DNA of 59,801 nt from Rhodoferax sp. (GTDB taxonomy: Bacteria > Pseudomonadota > Gammaproteobacteria > Burkholderiales > Burkholderiaceae_C). The notes under the pieces are model-generated. The model saw nothing but the letters and a program-made list of their open reading frames with translations. It was not told the origin of the DNA and made no database searches. The translations under genes were made by a program, and so were the position numbers. The stretch lies in the NCBI GenBank assembly GCA_024235935.1, contig JACKLL010000018.1:1-59801 (forward strand), in the 5' to 3' direction. The stretch's first letter is position 1. Each line of letters opens with the position of its first letter. Positions 56,694-59,801 of this stretch are shown in pieces.

Positions 56694-57439
56694 CCGAGTC
56701 CGGCTTCACGCCGCCCTATGTGTCGCCGGCGCATGTCGGCGAGATGCTGGCCGAGCAGGGCCATGCCGTCCTGAGTCCGGAGGGTGTCTGCGAGCTGGCC
56801 GCCTGCACGGCGGCCGAGCTCGATGCGCTGGCACCGAGCTGGAATGCGCTACCGCCCGACGAATACCTGAAGGACGGTGGCCGCTACCGGCGCCGGCGCC
56901 ATTCCTGCTACCTTGTTCAAGGTGATGCAGTGGACCTGGTGCCCCACCGTGCGCATTGGCAGCCGCTGGCCTACAACGCCTTGCACGGCGGCATGCAGCG
57001 CTGGTTCGAGCCAGTCAGTGCGGCGGTACAGGCACAGCCCGGCTGGAATGCCCTGCTGCGCTGGACAGCCGCCGTGGCAGGCGCGCTGCGGGGGCCCCAG
57101 CCCTGGTATGTCGAGGCGCACCAGTTTCGCATCGACACCACCGACGGCATCGGCCGGCCCACGCCCGAGGGCGCGCACCGCGATGGTGTCGACCTGGTGG
57201 CGGTGTTCCTGGTCGCGCGCCATGACATCAAGGGCGGTGAGACGCGGGTGTTCGAGGCCCAGGGCCCCAATGGCCGGCGCTTTACGCTGGCCCAACCCTG
57301 GTCGGTGCTGCTGCTGGACGACGCGCGGGTGATCCACGAGTCCACCCCGATCCAGCCCGACGGGGAGAGCCCCTACCGCGATACGCTGGTGCTGACCCTG
57401 CGGGCGCAGGGATTTCAAGGTGACGGTGCATCGATTTGA
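56690..57439 (+). CDS. 2OG-Fe dioxygenase family protein (PF10014 type)
   Basis: A 249-residue protein starting at GTG inside a four-base overlap with the DUF427 gene. The predicted iron ligands are His163 and Asp165 in GAHRDGVDLV and His216 in DARVIHESTP, followed by an arginine in PYRDTLVLT for 2-oxoglutarate. Related PF10014 enzymes hydroxylate free amino acids such as isoleucine, or act in biofilm and stress traits (BsmA). Substrate not known here. The coupling with DUF427 suggests a shared task. Confidence 0.82.
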   Translation: MTESGFTPPYVSPAHVGEMLAEQGHAVLSPEGVCELAACTAAELDALAPSWNALPPDEYLKDGGRYRRRRHSCYLVQGDAVDLVPHRAHWQPLAYNALHGGMQRWFEPVSAAVQAQPGWNALLRWTAAVAGALRGPQPWYVEAHQFRIDTTDGIGRPTPEGAHRDGVDLVAVFLVARHDIKGGETRVFEAQGPNGRRFTLAQPWSVLLLDDARVIHESTPIQPDGESPYRDTLVLTLRAQGFQGDGASI

Positions 57440-57449
57440 CCTGAATCAA
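57436..57449 (+). promoter_or_regulatory. FNR/ANR-type box upstream of the universal stress gene
   Basis: TTGACCTGAATCAA matches the FNR consensus TTGAT-N4-ATCAA with one changed base. It overlaps the stop codon of the preceding oxygenase gene and is centred about 62 bases before the stress-protein ATG. A start point near 57484 would place it at -41.5. Universal stress genes induced by low oxygen often have such a box. Confidence 0.65.
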
Positions 57450-57504
57450 TCGGAAACTTCCGTCTGCGGTGACACTGTGAATACACGATGAAAGGATGCT
57501 TGCC

Positions 57505-57942
57505 ATGTTCAAACATATTCTGGTTCCCATCGACGGTTCGCCCACTTCCGAGCTTGCCGTCGACAAGGCGATCGGCCTGGCCCGGGCGTTTGACAGCGCG
57601 GTGACCGCAATCTATGTCGTGGACCCGTATCCCTTCACCGGCGTCGGGGCCGATTTCGCGTATGGGCAGGGTCAGTACCTGAACGCGGCCAAGGCGCATG
57701 CCACGCAGGCGCTGGCCAATGCGCGCACAGCCATGGAGGAGGCCGGCGTCACGATCACGACGGCGACCGTCGAGGCGCATTCCGTCTGGCGCGGCATCCT
57801 GGAGGCTGCCGATTCGGGCGGCGCCGACCTGATCGTCATGGGTTCACACGGGCGCAGCGGCATCGAGAAGCTGGTGTTAGGCAACGTGGCGCAGCGTGTG
57901 ACGTCGCATACCAGGCTGCCGGTGCTGCTGGTAAGGGCCTGA
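57505..57942 (+). CDS. Universal stress protein UspA-type
   Basis: A 145-residue UspA-fold protein: FKHILVPIDGSPTSELA at the start, and the ATP-binding signature ADLIVMGSHGRSGIEKLVLGN followed by SHTRLPVLLV near the end (G-x2-G-x9-G-S/N). It probably binds ATP and acts in survival of oxygen or energy stress. The ATG at 57505 is nine bases behind AAAGGA; the ATG at 57496 is inside that ribosome binding site and unlikely. The FNR-type box upstream supports low-oxygen induction. Confidence 0.92.
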   Translation: MFKHILVPIDGSPTSELAVDKAIGLARAFDSAVTAIYVVDPYPFTGVGADFAYGQGQYLNAAKAHATQALANARTAMEEAGVTITTATVEAHSVWRGILEAADSGGADLIVMGSHGRSGIEKLVLGNVAQRVTSHTRLPVLLVRA

Positions 57943-57954
57943 TACTGAGCCCGG

Positions 57955-57976
57955 CTGGCCATCGCGCGTTGGCCGG
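57955..57976. terminator. Weak hairpin between convergent genes
   Basis: CTGGCC and GGCCGG form a six-pair stem (one G-T pair) around a ten-base loop between the universal stress gene and the marR-type gene. It lacks a T-run. It may mark the shared 3' end. Confidence 0.3.
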
Positions 57977-57993
57977 GTGCCGGCCGCTAGATC

Positions 57994-58476
57994 TCAGTCT
58001 TCAGGTGCCTCGTCCTGGAGGTTGGCGCGCATGCGCTGCAGCCATTGCAGCATCTGCGCCCGGTCCTGCGCTTTGACGCCCTGCAGGCCGGCTTCGGCCA
58101 CCTCATGGCTACGTTGGCGCTGTACATCGTGCAGCTTGCGTCCGGCTGCGGTCGGAGCGAGCCGCTGCACCCTGCGGTCCTGGGCGTCGGCACTGGACGC
58201 GAGCAGTCCACGTTCACGCAGGCCTGCCACCAGACGTCCGATCTGACCTTTGTCCTGCCCGGAGCGGGCGATCAGATCGGCCTGCGTGGCGCCAGGGCGG
58301 CGCGCGAAGAACATCAAGGTCTTGAACTCCTGGTGCGTCAGGTCCATGGGGCCCTCCTCACGCAGTGCCCGTAGCTGGCGCGCCCGAAACAAATGCATCA
58401 ATGCATGGATCGTGTCGAACAATTCGTCCGCAACGTCGGCAGGGTTATGGTTGACTTTGTCAAATGTATTGGCCAT
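57994..58476 (-). CDS. MarR-family transcriptional regulator
   Basis: A 160-residue MarR-type winged-helix repressor. The DNA-binding part is LTHQEFKTLMFFARRPGATQADLIARSGQDKGQIGRLVAGLRERGLL with wing SSADAQDRRVQRLAPT. The start could also be at 58488 or 58494, but the ATG at 58476 is closest to the normal N terminus. It diverges from the siderophore-interacting gene and probably controls it and itself. The ligand is unknown. Confidence 0.88.
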   Translation of the reverse strand: MANTFDKVNHNPADVADELFDTIHALMHLFRARQLRALREEGPMDLTHQEFKTLMFFARRPGATQADLIARSGQDKGQIGRLVAGLRERGLLASSADAQDRRVQRLAPTAAGRKLHDVQRQRSHEVAEAGLQGVKAQDRAQMLQWLQRMRANLQDEAPED

Positions 58477-58493
58477 GATAGATGACATTATCA
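58476..58493. promoter_or_regulatory. Candidate MarR operator
   Basis: TGATA and TATCA form an inverted repeat with an eight-base centre, between the divergent marR-type and siderophore-interacting genes. A second perfect palindrome, TTGAC-TTT-GTCAA, lies at 58451-58463 inside the first codons of the regulator gene. MarR proteins usually bind 16-20 base inverted repeats at such places. Confidence 0.45.
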
Positions 58494-58510
58494 ACTACAT
58501 TGATCCATTC

Positions 58511-59245
58511 ATGAACTCTCCAGTTTCCACCCGCCGTGTGCAACGTGTCCGCCATGAGTTGCATCGCCGCGACGTCGAGGTCCGCCGCGTCGATCGCATC
58601 GGCGCCAGTTTCGTCGCCATTACCTTCGCGGGCGAATCGCTGGCGCAGTTTGCATCGGACGGCTTCGACGACCATGTCAAGTTCATGTTCGTCGGTGCCG
58701 ATGGTGAGATGGTCCGGCGCGACTACACGCCGCGCCACTTCGACCGCCGCAAGGGTGAGTTGACGATCGAATTCGCGCTGCATGGCGACGGCGCCGCCTG
58801 TGCCTGGGCTGCGCAGGCGCAACCCGGCATGGCGGCCGTGATCGGCGGCCCGCGTGGGTCGATGGTCGTACCGATCGACTACGACTGGCATCTGCTGATG
58901 GGAGACGCCACCGCCTTGCCGGCCATCCACCGGCGACTCGAGGAACTGCCCGCCGGCACACGCGCCATCGTGCTGGCCCAGGTCGACGATCCGGCCGACC
59001 GCCGCGCCATGGTCTGCAGCGCCAATGTGGCCGTTGGCTGGTTCTCCACATCCGCGCAACTGACCGATGCGGCGCGCACGCTGGAACTGCCCGGCGGCGA
59101 GGGCTTCGTGTGGGCCGGTGGCGAGGCGTCCGTGATGGCCGGCATACGCGACATCATGCTGCGCGACAAAGGCCATCCGCGGGAAGCGGCGCGCATCTCC
59201 GCCTACTGGCGTCGGGGTGCCTCCGATTTCCACGAAGACCTGTAA
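58511..59245 (+). CDS. Siderophore-interacting protein (ferric-siderophore reductase, SIP/ViuB type)
   Basis: A 244-residue flavoprotein. The FAD-binding motif R-x-Y-T is seen as RRDYTPRHFD, with VKFMFVGADG before it. The C-terminal half has LLMGDATALPAIHRRLEELPAGTRA for NAD(P)H and the end EGFVWAGGEASVM and ISAYWRRG, both hallmarks of the SIP family. It would release iron from siderophores by reduction in the cytoplasm. The start at 58511 is not backed by a clear ribosome binding site; an ATG at 58478 is an alternative. Confidence 0.9.
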   Translation: MNSPVSTRRVQRVRHELHRRDVEVRRVDRIGASFVAITFAGESLAQFASDGFDDHVKFMFVGADGEMVRRDYTPRHFDRRKGELTIEFALHGDGAACAWAAQAQPGMAAVIGGPRGSMVVPIDYDWHLLMGDATALPAIHRRLEELPAGTRAIVLAQVDDPADRRAMVCSANVAVGWFSTSAQLTDAARTLELPGGEGFVWAGGEASVMAGIRDIMLRDKGHPREAARISAYWRRGASDFHEDL

Positions 59246-59629
59246 ACCCCCGATCTGCCGGCAGGTGTCGGCCAGTCCCCGGATCTGCCGTGACGTGCGG
59301 CGCGCACGGGAACCACCGAGGGGCGCATCGATCCCGAATCAGGGGCGTCCACAGGCGTGACAGGGGTTTGAAAAAGCGGGTGTGTTAAATTGAAAGGCTG
59401 GTAGTAGGGCTTCCCCACATGGAAGCCGGGTATATCTGCTACCTTTATCTTTTCATCGCAGTGGGTCATTGCCCACCCGGTCCGAAGCCGCTCAGCGGCG
59501 GCAGGTGACCGGCCGCTGCCACCGGCTCCGCCGGTCAGTCTGGTCGCCTGGTGCGGCTGCGCTGCCGGGGCTTGCTGCCTGTCTCTCCATCACGCACAAG
59601 CCGAGCCGGGTCCCAAGAGGAATTCCCGT
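59246..59629 (+). other. Structured non-coding leader upstream of the HAD gene
   Basis: A 384-base stretch with no supported gene. GATCTGCCG occurs twice (near 59252 and 59282). An AT-rich patch (59368-59395) is followed by a nested structure at 59400-59443: outer arms GGTAG and CTACC enclose a seven-pair hairpin, GGCTTCC, CCACAT, GGAAGCC. Another hairpin, ACCGGC-TCC-GCCGGT, lies at 59521-59535. The region could be a cis-acting RNA leader or a small RNA. It does not match any riboswitch class I can recall. Confidence 0.5.
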
Positions 59630-59801
59630 TTGAATGCGAAGTTACTTTCCCCCCATCCGGCCGCCTTACCCGAGAGCCTGCCGGTCATGACCCTATCCAC
59701 CCAGCTGGTACTGGCCACGGATCTGGACGGCACCTTGCTGGCCGGTACGCAGCTGGCGCGCCGGCGTGTCCGCAACCTGTTCAGCGGTGGCCTGCCCGGC
59801 G
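59630..59801 (+). CDS. HAD-family hydrolase, N-terminal fragment
   Basis: The first 57 codons of a gene that runs out of the window. LVLATDLDGTLLAG contains the HAD nucleophile motif DxDGT, with the two aspartates of phosphatases in the Cof/sucrose-phosphatase group. The start is probably TTG at 59630, eight bases behind AAGAGGAA; the ATG at 59687 would give a shorter start close to the first strand but without a ribosome binding site. Substrate cannot be told from the fragment. Confidence 0.7.
   Translation, partial: MNAKLLSPHPAALPESLPVMTLSTQLVLATDLDGTLLAGTQLARRRVRNLFSGGLPG

Noticed and set aside
59368..59396. TTGAAA...TTAAAT as a sigma-70 promoter before the HAD gene
   Set aside because: The spacing between the two elements is only 11 bases, too short for sigma-70.

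Overview
The window is about 60 kb of high-GC DNA (roughly 65% by eye), densely coded on both strands. Gene content points to a betaproteobacterium of the order Burkholderiales: two DUF1631 proteins, EttA, an RhlE helicase with a Gly/Arg/Asn tail, CueR/CopA and CadR/CadA metal modules, and FNR-type boxes. The genus cannot be fixed from the sequence. No rRNA, tRNA, insertion sequence, integrase or CRISPR array was seen, so this looks like ordinary chromosome. Two genes run off the ends: a threonine/serine dehydratase at the left and a HAD-type hydrolase at the right.

Layout. (1) 1-5.8 kb: dehydratase tail, hexose-phosphate mutarotase, a hypothetical membrane protein, a small ICMT-like methyltransferase, and an overlapping pair made of a nuclease-like protein and an Fe-S superfamily 2 helicase that carries its own nuclease-like domain. 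(2) 5.8-18.3 kb: a sugar-acid locus. A minus-strand operon (IlvD/Edd dehydratase, KDG kinase, KDGal kinase, KDPGal aldolase) diverges from a plus-strand set (2-hydroxyacid dehydrogenase, GntR/FCD regulator, four-gene sugar ABC importer, gluconokinase, cupin, PhyH-type oxygenase). Together they import sugar acids and take them through 2-keto-3-deoxy acids to pyruvate and glyceraldehyde-3-phosphate. (3) 18.3-29.7 kb: NAD(P)-binding protein, rhlE, DUF1631-ettA-DUF1631, then an orphan TAXI-type binding protein with a P1 peptidase. (4) 29.8-35.7 kb: metal resistance, with cadA/cadR divergent, then copA-cueR and divergent copZ driven by two nearly identical CueR promoters.

(5) 35.8-38 kb: two exported proteins, creatininase-like and YVTN beta-propeller. 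(6) 38-55 kb: a 17-kb two-component and cyclic-di-GMP signalling island, all on the minus strand. It holds a 1712-residue multi-PAS histidine kinase, a second PAS kinase with its receiver, a NarL-type regulator, and a six-gene operon joined mostly by 4-base overlaps (receiver, REC-PAS-GGDEF-EAL-REC-PAS protein, 65-residue protein, HDOD, PAS kinase, degenerate HD-GYP regulator). An FNR-type box upstream of the second kinase suggests oxygen control. (7) 55-59.8 kb: luciferase-like monooxygenase, DUF427 protein, 2OG-Fe oxygenase, universal stress protein behind another FNR box, MarR regulator divergent from a siderophore-interacting protein, and a structured 384-base leader before the HAD gene.

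The best candidates for new biology are the nuclease/helicase pair, the DUF1631-ettA-DUF1631 sandwich, the small protein inside the signalling operon, and the structured leader at the right end.
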